From Cellulomonas fulva (lineage in GTDB: Bacteria > Actinomycetota > Actinomycetes > Actinomycetales > Cellulomonadaceae), in the NCBI RefSeq assembly GCF_018531375.1, contig NZ_JAHBOH010000001.1, forward strand, positions 1,550,001-1,614,000: a stretch of 64,000 nt of DNA, given 5' to 3'. How positions within the stretch are numbered: the stretch's first letter is position 1; every line of letters begins with the position of its first letter. The notes under the pieces are model-generated. The model was not told the origin of the DNA. It did not search any database and worked only from the letters and a program-made list of their open reading frames with translations. Below, piece after piece: positions 16,141-24,599 of the stretch. Position numbers and translations under genes: made by a program.

Positions 16141-17466
16141 TCACGCCGCCTCGAGGATCGCGGTGAGGCCGAGACCGCCGGCCGCACAGACGGACACCAG
16201 CGCGCGCGGCGTGCCGCCGTCGCGCTGCTTGCGCAGGTGGAGCTCCTTCGCGACCGTCGCGACGATGCGACCGCCCGTGGCCGCGAACGGGTGGCCCGCC
16301 GCGAGCGACGACCCGTGCACGTTGAGCCGGTCGCGGTCCACGCTGCCGAACGCACCGTCGAGCCCCAGGCGCTCGCGGCCGAACTCGGGCGACTCCCAGG
16401 CCGCGAGGGTCGTCAGGACCGTCGACGCGAACGCCTCGTGGATCTCGACGAGGTCCAGGTCCGCGAGCGCGAGCCCCTGGCGCGCGAGCAGCCGCGGCAC
16501 CGCGAAGGCCGGGGCCATGAGCAGGCCGTCCTCGCCGTGCACGAAGTCGACCGCGCCGGCCTCGGCGTCGACCACGACGGCCAGGGGCGTGAGGCCGTGC
16601 TCGGCCGCCCACGCGTCGGACCCGAGCAGGACGGTGGACGCGCCGTCGGTGAGGGGGGTCGAGTTGCCCGCCGTCATGGTCGCGGGCGCGTCGAGCCCGG
16701 TGCCGAACGTCGGCCGGAGCGCGGCGAGCTTCTCGAGCGAGGTGTCCGGGCGCAGGTTCCCGTCGATCGTCTGACCGCGGTACGGCGTGACGAGGTCGTC
16801 GAAGAACCCGCTGTCCCACGCGGCCGCGAGGCGCTGGTGCGAGGCGAGCGCGACCTCGTCCTGCGCCTCCCGCGTGACCTGCCACTGCGCGGTGGTCAGC
16901 GCCTGGTGCTCGCCCATCGACAGGTGCGTGCGGGGCTCGCCGGTGGACGGCGCGACGGGCGCGAGGTCCTTGGGCCGGATCCGCGCGAGCGCGGCGAGCT
17001 TCTGGCCGGGGGTCGTGGCGCGCGACAGGTCGAGCAGCGCGCGGCGCAGGCGGTCGGTCACGACGATCGGTGCGTCGGACGTCGAGTCGACACCGCCCGA
17101 GACCGCCGACTCGAGCTGGCCGAGGCGGATCTTGTTCGACAGCGAGACGAGCGTCTCGAGGCCGGTCGCGCACGCCTGCTGCACGTCGTACGCCGGCGTG
17201 GTGGCCGCGAGCGACGAGCCGAGGACGGCCTCCCGCGTGAGGTTGAAGTCGCGGCTGTGCTTGAGCACCGCCCCGGCTGCGACCTCGCCGATCCGCTCGC
17301 CCTGCAGGCCGTACCGCGCGACCAGCCCTTCGAGCGCCGCCGTGAGCATGTCCTGGTTCGACGCGTGGGCGTAGCGACCGCCCGCCCGCGCGAAGGGGAT
17401 CCGGTTGCCGCCCAGGACCAGTGCGCGGCGGGGCGTGCCGGGTGCTGCCGTCTTCTCGGGTGCCAT
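16141..17466 (-). CDS. acetyl-CoA C-acyltransferase (FadA2/FadI-like thiolase)
   Basis: A 441-residue thiolase, first gene of the thiolase-reductase-hydratase operon. The acylation Cys is in QQACATGLE (about C99). The His motif is in EIHEAFAST, and the C-terminal VCAAGGLGLTAIL supplies the second Cys. GHPFAATGGRI is also standard. It forms or cleaves 3-ketoacyl-CoA. The first gene after the divergent TetR promoter, it is likely repressed by that regulator. Confidence 0.93.
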   Translation of the reverse strand: MAPEKTAAPGTPRRALVLGGNRIPFARAGGRYAHASNQDMLTAALEGLVARYGLQGERIGEVAAGAVLKHSRDFNLTREAVLGSSLAATTPAYDVQQACATGLETLVSLSNKIRLGQLESAVSGGVDSTSDAPIVVTDRLRRALLDLSRATTPGQKLAALARIRPKDLAPVAPSTGEPRTHLSMGEHQALTTAQWQVTREAQDEVALASHQRLAAAWDSGFFDDLVTPYRGQTIDGNLRPDTSLEKLAALRPTFGTGLDAPATMTAGNSTPLTDGASTVLLGSDAWAAEHGLTPLAVVVDAEAGAVDFVHGEDGLLMAPAFAVPRLLARQGLALADLDLVEIHEAFASTVLTTLAAWESPEFGRERLGLDGAFGSVDRDRLNVHGSSLAAGHPFAATGGRIVATVAKELHLRKQRDGGTPRALVSVCAAGGLGLTAILEAA

Positions 17467-17553
17467 GCGATGGCGCTCCTCTCGCGTCGTCGCGATCAGC
17501 GGGTCGGGCCCTCGTGTCGAGGGACCTTCGTCCTCCGGTGGTGTCCAGAACTC

Positions 17554-17568
17554 ACAGTACCTGATACC
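17554..17568. promoter_or_regulatory. face-to-face divergent -10 elements
   Basis: GATACC (17563-17568, plus, toward the TetR gene) and TACTGT (17554-17559 read on the minus strand, toward the thiolase operon) lie within 15 bp. One bound repressor could silence both directions. The plus-strand gene is probably leaderless. Confidence 0.45.
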
Positions 17569-17577
17569 TTCGGTTTC

Positions 17578-18540
17578 GTGAGTCCGATCACACCGGGCGC
17601 CTCGACGACGAGGGCGACCCCCAGGCCTGCCCCCCCGGGGCCCTCAGTCCCGCACGTCGACCCGTTCGCGGTCGACGGGCGGTCCGCGCGCTGGGTCGAC
17701 CACCGCGAGGCCCGCCGCGCCGAGCTGGTCCGCATCGCGCGGCGCACGGTCCACCACCGCGGGCCCGACGTCTCCATGGAGGAGATCGCGACCGCCGCGG
17801 GGACGTCCAAGTCGATCGTCTACCGCTACTTCTCGGACAAGACCGGGCTGCAGATCGCGGTCGCCGAGGCCGTGGTGCTGCAGATCCAGGGCGCGCTCGA
17901 GGGCGTGCTCCGCGTCGCGCCGACGCCGCGCGACGGCCTGCGCGCGATGGTCGCCGTCTACCTCGAGATGATCGAGTCCTCGCCGAACGTCTACGCGTTC
18001 GTCACCCGCGACGGCTCCGTCGAGTCCGGCGGCCCGCTGGGGCACTTCCTGGACTCCGTCACGCACCTCGTCGCGCTGCCGTTCGCGCGCGTCCTCGCGG
18101 ACGGCGACGCGCACGCGTCCGACGAGGCTGCGTCCGACGAGCGCGCGTCCGACGAGGCTGTGTCCGACGAGGCTGTGTCCGACGAGCGCGCGTCCGACGA
18201 GGCTGTGTCCGACGAGGCTGTGTCCGACGAGGTCGCGCCCGACGAGGTCGCGCCCGACGAGGCTGCGCGCGACGACCAGCCGTCCGCACCTCTCGCCGTC
18301 CACGACGCGCTCGCCGCCGACCCCGCGACCGCCGCGCGCAGCGCGCTGGCCGAGGCGTGGGCCGCCGGCGCGGTCGGCTTCGTGCGTGGCGCCGGCGAGT
18401 GGTGGATGGCCCACCGCGACGAGGCCGGCACGCCGGACCGCGAGACCCTCACCGCGCAGGTCGCGGCCTGGCTCTGGGCCGGGCCGGTCGGCCTGCTGGC
18501 CCGCGAACGCACCACCCGCACGCCCTGGGAGATCCGATGA
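17578..18540 (+). CDS. TetR-family regulator with an acidic pentapeptide-repeat insert
   Basis: A 320-residue TetR protein, longer than the usual 190-240. The HTH is VSMEEIATAAGTSKSIVYRY and the following FSDKTGLQ (about residues 65-92). Residues 180-234 are eleven repeats of [A/V]-S-D-E-[A/R/V] type, absent from normal family members. The rest of the ligand domain continues after them (AEAWAAGAVGFVRGAGEWWM). It overlaps the acyl-CoA oxidase start as ATGA and is divergent from the thiolase operon, so it probably controls both. Confidence 0.9.
   Translation: MSPITPGASTTRATPRPAPPGPSVPHVDPFAVDGRSARWVDHREARRAELVRIARRTVHHRGPDVSMEEIATAAGTSKSIVYRYFSDKTGLQIAVAEAVVLQIQGALEGVLRVAPTPRDGLRAMVAVYLEMIESSPNVYAFVTRDGSVESGGPLGHFLDSVTHLVALPFARVLADGDAHASDEAASDERASDEAVSDEAVSDERASDEAVSDEAVSDEVAPDEVAPDEAARDDQPSAPLAVHDALAADPATAARSALAEAWAAGAVGFVRGAGEWWMAHRDEAGTPDRETLTAQVAAWLWAGPVGLLARERTTRTPWEIR
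18115..18279 (+). repeat. 15-bp tandem repeat coding SDE pentapeptides
   Basis: Eleven 15-bp units (consensus GCGTCCGACGAGGCT) with a partial 45-bp higher-order period (ASDER-ASDEA-VSDEA). The last three units are diverged. Confidence 0.9.
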
Positions 18541-20615
18541 CCGCCACGACCGACGCCCGGCAGGGCACCACCCGCACCCCGGCGCCGCGCGTCGCCCTCT
18601 CCTCGACGGCGGACCCGCGGGTCGACGTCGCGGCGCTCACCGAGCAGCTGCTCGGCCAGTACGCGGAGCTGCGCCGTGGGGCGCGGGCGGTCGCGGGCGA
18701 GCCGGACTTCCAGAAGATCGAGGGGCTGCCGATGCCGGAGCAGCGCGAGCGCGTGCTGCACCAGCTGCGCGAGCTCGTCGCGCACCACGACGTCCTGCGC
18801 GCGTTCCCCTCCCGCCTGGGCGGCGCCGACGACCACGGCGGCAGCCTCGCGCGGTTCGAGGAGCTCGTCGCGGGCGACCCGTCGCTGCAGATCAAGGCGG
18901 GCGTGCAGTGGGGGCTGTTCGCGAGCGCGATCCTGCACCTGGGCACCGCGTTCCACCACGACACGTTCCTGCCGGACGCGATGTCGGTCGCCGTGCCCGG
19001 CGCGTTCGCGATGACGGAGGCCGGCCACGGCTCGGACGTCGCGGCGATCGGCACCACCGCGGAGTACGACCCGGCGACGCAGGAGTTCGTGATCCACACG
19101 CCGTTCCGTGCGGCGTGGAAGGACTACCTGGGCAACGCGGGCCTGCACGGGACCGCGGCGGTGGTCTTCGCGCAGCTCGTCACCGCGCCGGCCGGCGCGC
19201 AGCGGGTCAACCACGGCGTGCACGCCTTCTACGTGCCGATCCGTGACGCGGCGACGGGCGAGTTCCTGCCGGGCGTCGGCGGGGAGGACGACGGGCTCAA
19301 GGGCGGGCTCAACGGCATCGACAACGGCCGCCTGCACTTCGACCACGTCCGGGTCCCGCGCACGCACCTGCTCAACCGGTACGGCGACGTCGCGCCGGAC
19401 GGGACGTACTCGTCGTCGATCGCGAGCCCCGGGCGCCGGTTCTTCACCATGCTCGGCACGCTGGTGCAGGGCCGCGTCTCGCTCGACGGCGCCGCCGCCA
19501 ACGCGAGCAAGCTCGCGCTGGGCATCGCGGTGCGGTACGGCAACGAGCGTCGCCAGTTCGCGGGCGCCGGGCCCGACGAGGTGGTGCTCCTCGACTACCA
19601 GCGGCACCAGCGCCGCCTGCTCCCGCTGCTCGCGGAGACGTACGCGACGACCTTCGCGCACGAGGAGCTGCTGGCCGCGTTCGACGAGGTCTTCTCCGGC
19701 CGGGGCGAGACGCCCGAGGGTCGGGAGGACCTGGAGACGCTCGCCGCGACGCTGAAGCCGACGTCCACGTGGCTCGCGATGCGCACCATCCAGGAGTGCC
19801 GGGAGGCCTGCGGCGGGGCGGGGTACCTGGCCGAGAACCGCCTGGTCGGGCTGCACCAGGACCTCGACGTCTACGTGACGTTCGAGGGCGACAACACCGT
19901 GCTGTACCAGCTCGTCGGGAAGCGCCTCCTGACGGACTACGCCAAGGCGCTGCGGTCCGGGGGTGCCGGCGACGTCGCGCGGTACGTCGCGGACAAGGCC
20001 GTGCACCGCACGCCGCTGGTCCGCGCCGCCCAGACCCTCGCCGACGTCGGAGACGCGCGCCGCTCGGCGGGTCAGCTGCGCGACGAGGACACGCAGCGCG
20101 AGCTGCTCACCGAGCGCGTCGAGGTCATGGTCGCGGACCTGGCCGCGGCGCTGCGGCCCGCCGCCAAGCTGCCGCCGGCCGAGGCGGCGTCCCTGGTCAA
20201 CTCGCACCAGCACGAGCTCATCGAGGCGGCCCGCGCGCACGCCGAGCGCGTGCAGTGGGAGGCGCTGACGCGCGGGGTGCACGCCGCGACCGACCCGGGC
20301 ACGCAGCAGGTGCTCACCTGGCTGCGGGACCTGTTCGGGCTCACGCTCGTCGAGCGGCACCTGGCCTGGTACCTGGTGAACGGGCGGCTCTCCGCCGGCC
20401 GGGCCCGCACGGTCTCGTCGTACATCGACCGGCTGCTGGTGCGGCTGCGGCCGCACGCCCAGGACCTGGTCGACGCGTTCGGCTACGGGCCCGAGCACCT
20501 GCGGGCCCCCATCGCGTCCGGGCAGGAGGCGCAGCGGCAGGACGAGGCGCGCGCCTACTACCGCGCCGAGCGCGCGGCCGGCCGCGAGGCGGTCCCGGAG
20601 AAGCACGTGCGCTGA
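18537..20615 (+). CDS. acyl-CoA oxidase/dehydrogenase (ACOX-like)
   Basis: A 692-residue flavoenzyme with acyl-CoA oxidase architecture. There is an ACAD core (AMTEAGHGSDVAAIGTTAEY, about residues 160-180) and the FEGDNTVLYQLVGKRLL segment near residue 450 that holds the catalytic Glu. A helical C-terminal domain runs to the end. Length and the 'DGLKGGLNGIDNGRLHFDHV' loop match oxidases (640-700) rather than 380-400-residue dehydrogenases. It opens acyl-CoA beta-oxidation. It overlaps the TetR gene by 4 bp. In mycobacteria this position is taken by FadE5. Confidence 0.9.
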   Translation: MTATTDARQGTTRTPAPRVALSSTADPRVDVAALTEQLLGQYAELRRGARAVAGEPDFQKIEGLPMPEQRERVLHQLRELVAHHDVLRAFPSRLGGADDHGGSLARFEELVAGDPSLQIKAGVQWGLFASAILHLGTAFHHDTFLPDAMSVAVPGAFAMTEAGHGSDVAAIGTTAEYDPATQEFVIHTPFRAAWKDYLGNAGLHGTAAVVFAQLVTAPAGAQRVNHGVHAFYVPIRDAATGEFLPGVGGEDDGLKGGLNGIDNGRLHFDHVRVPRTHLLNRYGDVAPDGTYSSSIASPGRRFFTMLGTLVQGRVSLDGAAANASKLALGIAVRYGNERRQFAGAGPDEVVLLDYQRHQRRLLPLLAETYATTFAHEELLAAFDEVFSGRGETPEGREDLETLAATLKPTSTWLAMRTIQECREACGGAGYLAENRLVGLHQDLDVYVTFEGDNTVLYQLVGKRLLTDYAKALRSGGAGDVARYVADKAVHRTPLVRAAQTLADVGDARRSAGQLRDEDTQRELLTERVEVMVADLAAALRPAAKLPPAEAASLVNSHQHELIEAARAHAERVQWEALTRGVHAATDPGTQQVLTWLRDLFGLTLVERHLAWYLVNGRLSAGRARTVSSYIDRLLVRLRPHAQDLVDAFGYGPEHLRAPIASGQEAQRQDEARAYYRAERAAGREAVPEKHVR

Positions 20616-20731
20616 GCCGTCCCCGACGCCCGCGCGCGGCGCCGCGCGTGCCCTGGCCGCGCGTCGTCGGGCGCGGCAGGATGGGCCGCACGGGGGCGGC
20701 GCTCGACCGCCCGGGTCCACGGGAGGTCCCG

Positions 20732-20965
20732 ATGTCGCAGCAGCAGGTCGAGCAGGGCAACGGCGTCAGCTGGCGGATGATCCTGGGGATCGTCGTGCTC
20801 GTGGCCGCGGTGGTCCTGATCGCGCAGAACTCGCAGGACGCGCCGGTGCACATCTTCTGGATGAACGTGACGATGCCGCTGTGGGTGCTGCTCGCCATCA
20901 CGTTCGTCCTGGGCGGGCTGACGGGCTGGCTGCTCAAGGCCCGCCGCGTCAAGCGCGCGGGCTGA
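20732..20965 (+). CDS. LapA (DUF1049) family small membrane protein
   Basis: A 77-residue protein with two transmembrane helices (about 19-37 and 48-68) around the central NSQDAPVHIFWMNVTMPLWV, the LapA/DUF1049 signature. The C-terminus is basic (LLKARRVKRAG). In E. coli LapA takes part in lipopolysaccharide assembly; in actinobacteria the role is unknown. GGGAGG at 20721-20726 precedes the ATG by 5 nt. Confidence 0.85.
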   Translation: MSQQQVEQGNGVSWRMILGIVVLVAAVVLIAQNSQDAPVHIFWMNVTMPLWVLLAITFVLGGLTGWLLKARRVKRAG

Positions 20966-20977
20966 CCCGCCGCGGGG

Positions 20978-21922
20978 TCAGGCGTCCCGGCGGTGGGCCG
21001 GGCGGTGGCGTGTGCGCGCGCGCACCGCGACGAGCCCGGCGCCGAGCGCGAGCGCGCCGATCCCGAGCGCGAGGCCGGGCGCGGGCGAGCCGCCCGTGGT
21101 GGCGAGCGCGTCGCCGCCCGAGGTGTCGTCCGGGCCGTCGGCCAGCACCTCGGAGTCCACGGACGGCGAGGCCGTCGGCGTCGGGCCGAGCACCTGGACG
21201 TCCCGCGTCGGGGAGGCCGAGGGCGCCGGCGGGGTCGGCGCGCCCGTCTCCTCGTCGACCGGGCCAGGGGCAGGGGGCGTGGCGGACGGGGTGCCGGTGG
21301 GCTCGTCGGTCGGCGGTGCGGGGGTGGGCGTGGGCGACGCGGTCGCCGAGGGGGAGGTCGAGGGGGACGCCGAGGGCGTCGGCCGCGCGGACGGGGTGGT
21401 GGTCGGGGTCGGCGTCTGCCGCGGGGGCGGAGGCAGGTAGGGCGTCGTCGTCGGCGAGGGCGTCGGCGACGGCGTGGGCGTGCAGTCCGGGGAGCGGCTC
21501 GGGCGCGGGCTGGGCGTGGGGGAGGCGGACGGCGTCGGTGACGGGGTCGGCGTGGTGGTGCACACCGGGGGCTGGTCGCCCTCGCCGTAGTGCTCGTCGT
21601 ACCCGCTGACCTGCACCCACGTGACGCACGCGCCCGCCGGGACGCCCACCTCCGGCCACGTGACGCTCGAGCGCCCGACGAACCTGCCGGTCCCCGTGCC
21701 CGGCTCGACGTGCAGGTTCGCGGAGCCGAGGCGTCCACCGACGGCGTAGGCGACGTTCACGTGGTCGTACGCGCGCAGCTCGTCGCCGGCGGGCAGCACC
21801 AGGGCGGTCGGGGTGACCGCGTAGGGGGGCGTGCCGTCGGACCCGCCCGCCACGGCGCCGGTCCAGCCGCCGAGCAGGAGGAGGGTGGTGAGAGCAGGGA
21901 CGGCGGCGGTGCGCGGGTGCAT
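20978..21922 (-). CDS. secreted Pro/Thr/Ser-rich protein with LAxTG sortase signal
   Basis: A 314-residue surface protein. Residues 1-26 are a signal peptide. Residues 30-120 form a short folded region (AYDHVNVAYAVGGRLGSANL, then GYDEHYGEGDQPPVC). A Pro/Thr/Ser linker covers about 120-265. The C-terminus has LATTG (273-277), a hydrophobic helix and an Arg-rich tail. LAxTG is the substrate motif of class E sortases common in high-GC actinobacteria. The binding or catalytic role is unknown, and no sortase gene is in the window. Confidence 0.85.
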   Translation of the reverse strand: MHPRTAAVPALTTLLLLGGWTGAVAGGSDGTPPYAVTPTALVLPAGDELRAYDHVNVAYAVGGRLGSANLHVEPGTGTGRFVGRSSVTWPEVGVPAGACVTWVQVSGYDEHYGEGDQPPVCTTTPTPSPTPSASPTPSPRPSRSPDCTPTPSPTPSPTTTPYLPPPPRQTPTPTTTPSARPTPSASPSTSPSATASPTPTPAPPTDEPTGTPSATPPAPGPVDEETGAPTPPAPSASPTRDVQVLGPTPTASPSVDSEVLADGPDDTSGGDALATTGGSPAPGLALGIGALALGAGLVAVRARTRHRPAHRRDA

Positions 21923-22078
21923 GGTCCTCGAATCGGGCGAAGCCGGTGAAACGGGTGCACCGGACGAAACGGGCGGATGGGCCGCGGGAGAGACTAGGGC
22001 GAACCGGGCGCGGGGTCCACGCCGTCACCCGAATGGACGCATGTCCAGGACAGCGGGCCGCTGAGTCGTGTACGGTGC

Positions 22079-22096
22079 AAACCGGCTGGTCGGTAT
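22079..22096 (+). promoter_or_regulatory. TetR-type operator A (ACCG-n6-CGGT)
   Basis: AAACCGGCTGGTCGGTAT matches the palindrome found at three other sites in the window. TACGGT at 22071-22076 is a possible -10, which would put the transcript start inside the operator. It heads the SDR-TetR-oxidoreductase-SDR operon. Confidence 0.65.
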
Positions 22097-22221
22097 GGCG
22101 GTGCAGGACTGCAACGGGACTGCGGCGCTACGGCTGCGGTCGGGCAGGTCGCGGCGCCGGACGGTCACCGCGTCGCGCCGGACGGGCGGGACGGGACGGA
22201 CGTTCTCGACGAGGAGGCGGC

Positions 22222-22971
22222 GTGCGCTTCACGGGCAGGGTGGCCCTGGTGACCGGGGCGAGCCGGGGCATCGGCCTCGCCACCGTCGAGCGCCTGGTCC
22301 GCGAGGGGGCCTCCGTCACGATGACCGGCCGGCACGCGGAGACGCTGGACGAGGCGGAGGCGCGGCTGGGGCCGGACCGGGTGCTGGCGGTCGCGGGCAA
22401 GGCGGACGACGCCGAGCACCGCGCGGCCGCGGTGCGTGCGACCGTCGAGCGGTTCGGTGGGCTCGACCACCTGGTGAGCAACGTGGGGATCAACCCGGTG
22501 CACGGCCCGCTGCTGCGCACGGAGCCGGGCGCGGCGGCCAAGATCCTGCAGGTCAACCTGCTCGCAGCGCTCGACTGGGTCCGCGAGTGCGTCGACGCCG
22601 GCCTGGGGGAGCGGGACGGCGCCTCCGTGGTGTGCACCGCGTCGGTCGCCGGCCTCGCGGCCAGCCCCGGCATCGGGATGTACGGCGTCTCGAAGGCCGC
22701 GCTGCTCAACCTGGTCCAGCAGCTCGCGGTCGAGCTCGCGCCGCGGGTCCGGGTCAACGCGGTCGCCCCGGGCATCGTGCGCACGCGCCTGGCGACCGCG
22801 CTCGTCGCGGGCCGGGAGGAGGAGGCGCTCGCCGCCTACCCCCTGGGTCGCCTGGGCGAGCCGGCGGACGTCGCGGGCCCGATCGCCTTCCTGCTCTCGT
22901 CGGACGCCTCCTGGGTGACGGGACACGCGCTCGTCGTCGACGGTGGCGCGTCCGTGCGGCCGGTGGGGTGA
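22222..22971 (+). CDS. short-chain dehydrogenase/reductase
   Basis: A 249-residue classical SDR. The cofactor motif is TGASRGIG (about residues 12-19), followed by SNVGIN in place of NNAG, a catalytic Ser in CTASVAG, and YGVSK as the Tyr-Lys pair. The C-terminal SDASWVTGHALVVDGGASV is standard. The GTG at 22222 follows GAGGAGG. It probably oxidises a 3-hydroxyacyl-CoA or alcohol intermediate. It is first in an operon with the TetR gene. Confidence 0.9.
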   Translation: MRFTGRVALVTGASRGIGLATVERLVREGASVTMTGRHAETLDEAEARLGPDRVLAVAGKADDAEHRAAAVRATVERFGGLDHLVSNVGINPVHGPLLRTEPGAAAKILQVNLLAALDWVRECVDAGLGERDGASVVCTASVAGLAASPGIGMYGVSKAALLNLVQQLAVELAPRVRVNAVAPGIVRTRLATALVAGREEEALAAYPLGRLGEPADVAGPIAFLLSSDASWVTGHALVVDGGASVRPVG

Positions 22972-22982
22972 AGGATGGGCGC

Positions 22983-23609
22983 ATGAGGCAGACGAGTGTC
23001 GTCGAGGACGTCATGCAGGCCGCGCTGGAGCTGTTCGCCGCCCAGGGCTACGCCAACACCTCGGTGCAGCAGGTCGTGGAGTCGGCGGGCGTGACCAAGG
23101 GTGCGCTCTACCACTACTTCCAGTCGAAGGACGACCTGCTCTTCACGATCTACGAGCGGATGCTCACGGTCCAGACCGACCGCATGAACGCGATCATCGC
23201 GCGGGGCGGACCGGTCGAGGAGACGCTGCGCGCGGTGTGCCTCGACGTGGTCGAGACGTCGGTGGACTTCCTGCTCGAGGGCACCGTGTTCTTCCGCAGC
23301 CAGCACATGCTCACGGCACCGCGCCAGCAGGAGGTCACGCGGCGACGGCGCGCGTACCACGACACGTTCGCGGGGCTCCTGGAGCGGGGCCAGCAGGAGG
23401 GGGTCTACCGCACGGACATCCCGCGCAGCGTGATGGTCGCGCACTTCTTCTCCGACCTGCACTACCTGTCCTACTGGTTCCGGCCCACCGGGGCCGAGGG
23501 CAAGACCGAGCTCGCCGAGCAGCTCACGGACCTGTTCCTGGTGTCCGTGTCCGCCCGGGCGACGCAGCCCGCGGCGCCACCCGGCGCCGCGGTCCACGCG
23601 CAGGGGTAG
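22983..23609 (+). CDS. TetR-family regulator, candidate controller of the ACCG-n6-CGGT sites
   Basis: A 208-residue TetR protein. The HTH is ALELFAAQGYANTSVQQVVE, then SAGVTKGALYHYFQSKDDLL (about residues 13-55), closely like fatty-acid/acyl-CoA responsive repressors. It lies 11 bp after the SDR gene, in an operon headed by operator A. That makes it the best candidate to bind all four palindromes (22079, 25449, 38091, 44574). The ligand is unknown; acyl-CoA is inferred from context. Confidence 0.9.
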   Translation: MRQTSVVEDVMQAALELFAAQGYANTSVQQVVESAGVTKGALYHYFQSKDDLLFTIYERMLTVQTDRMNAIIARGGPVEETLRAVCLDVVETSVDFLLEGTVFFRSQHMLTAPRQQEVTRRRRAYHDTFAGLLERGQQEGVYRTDIPRSVMVAHFFSDLHYLSYWFRPTGAEGKTELAEQLTDLFLVSVSARATQPAAPPGAAVHAQG

Positions 23610-23624
23610 TCGAGGGGTGGGGCC

Positions 23625-24599
23625 GTGCAGGCATGGCAGGTGACGTCGCTGGGGGAGCCCGACGAGGCGCTGCGGCTGGTCGAGGTCGACCGGCCGGTGC
23701 CGGGACCGGGAGAGGTCCGGGTCGCCGTGCGGGCCGTGGGGATCAACTTCGCGGACGTCCTGCTGTGCCGGGGGGAGTACCAGGTCCGCCCGGCGTTGCC
23801 CTTCTCCCCGGGGATCGAGCTGTGCGGCGTCGTCGAGCAGGTCGGTCCGGACGTGACGCGCGTGAGCGTCGGTCAGAGGGTGGTCGCGTCCCTGATCGGC
23901 GCGCTGGCGCAGGAGGTCGTCGTGCCGCAGTCCGCGGTGCACGCGGCGCCCGACGAGCTCAGCGACGCCGAGGCGTCGGTGCTGACCGTGTCCTTCCACA
24001 CCGCGTGGTTCGCGCTGCACCGGCGGGCGCAGCTCCGGGCGGGCGAGACCGTCGTGGTGCACGCGGCCGCCGGCGGGGTCGGGCTCGCGGCGGTGCAGCT
24101 CGCGGCCGCCGCCGGTGCCCGCGTCGTGGCGGTGGTCGGCGGCGCCGCGAAGGGCGACGCGGCGCGACGAGCCGGCGCGCACGTCGTCGTCGACCGGGGC
24201 ACCGAGGACCTGGCCGGGGCGCTCCTCGCGGCCACCGACGGCCGCGGCGCGGACGTCGTCGTCGACCCGGTGGGCGGCGACGCCTACGACGCGTCGACGC
24301 GCGCGGTGGCGCTCGACGGCCGGATCGTGCTGGTCGGGTTCGCCGGCGGCCGCGTGCAGGAGGTGCGGCCCGGCCACGTGCTGGTCAAGAACTACAGCGT
24401 GCTGGGGCTGCACTGGGCGCTGTACCTGCAGCGCCGCCCGGACCTGGTGGACCAGGCGCACGACGAGCTGCTGCGCCTGGTCGCGGGCGGGCTGCGACCG
24501 GTCGTGGCGGACGTGGTGCCCTGGGAGCGGGCGCCGGAGGCGCTCACGCGCCTGGCGGCGGGCCGGACCGTGGGCCGGCTCGCGGTCGGTCTCGCATGA
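23625..24599 (+). CDS. zinc-independent quinone oxidoreductase-like MDR protein
   Basis: A 324-residue medium-chain dehydrogenase of the quinone oxidoreductase type. It has a GroES-like N-domain with GINFADVLLCRGEYQ, and the NADPH-binding AAAGGVGLAAVQLAAAAGA near residue 150. The Cys/His zinc ligands of alcohol dehydrogenases are absent. Such proteins reduce quinones or enoyl/enone groups. It sits between the TetR and SDR genes and overlaps the latter by 4 bp. Confidence 0.88.
   Translation: MQAWQVTSLGEPDEALRLVEVDRPVPGPGEVRVAVRAVGINFADVLLCRGEYQVRPALPFSPGIELCGVVEQVGPDVTRVSVGQRVVASLIGALAQEVVVPQSAVHAAPDELSDAEASVLTVSFHTAWFALHRRAQLRAGETVVVHAAAGGVGLAAVQLAAAAGARVVAVVGGAAKGDAARRAGAHVVVDRGTEDLAGALLAATDGRGADVVVDPVGGDAYDASTRAVALDGRIVLVGFAGGRVQEVRPGHVLVKNYSVLGLHWALYLQRRPDLVDQAHDELLRLVAGGLRPVVADVVPWERAPEALTRLAAGRTVGRLAVGLA

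Noticed and set aside
18115-18279. CRISPR-like array
   Set aside because: Contiguous 15-bp coding repeats without spacers; it translates as an in-frame pentapeptide repeat.
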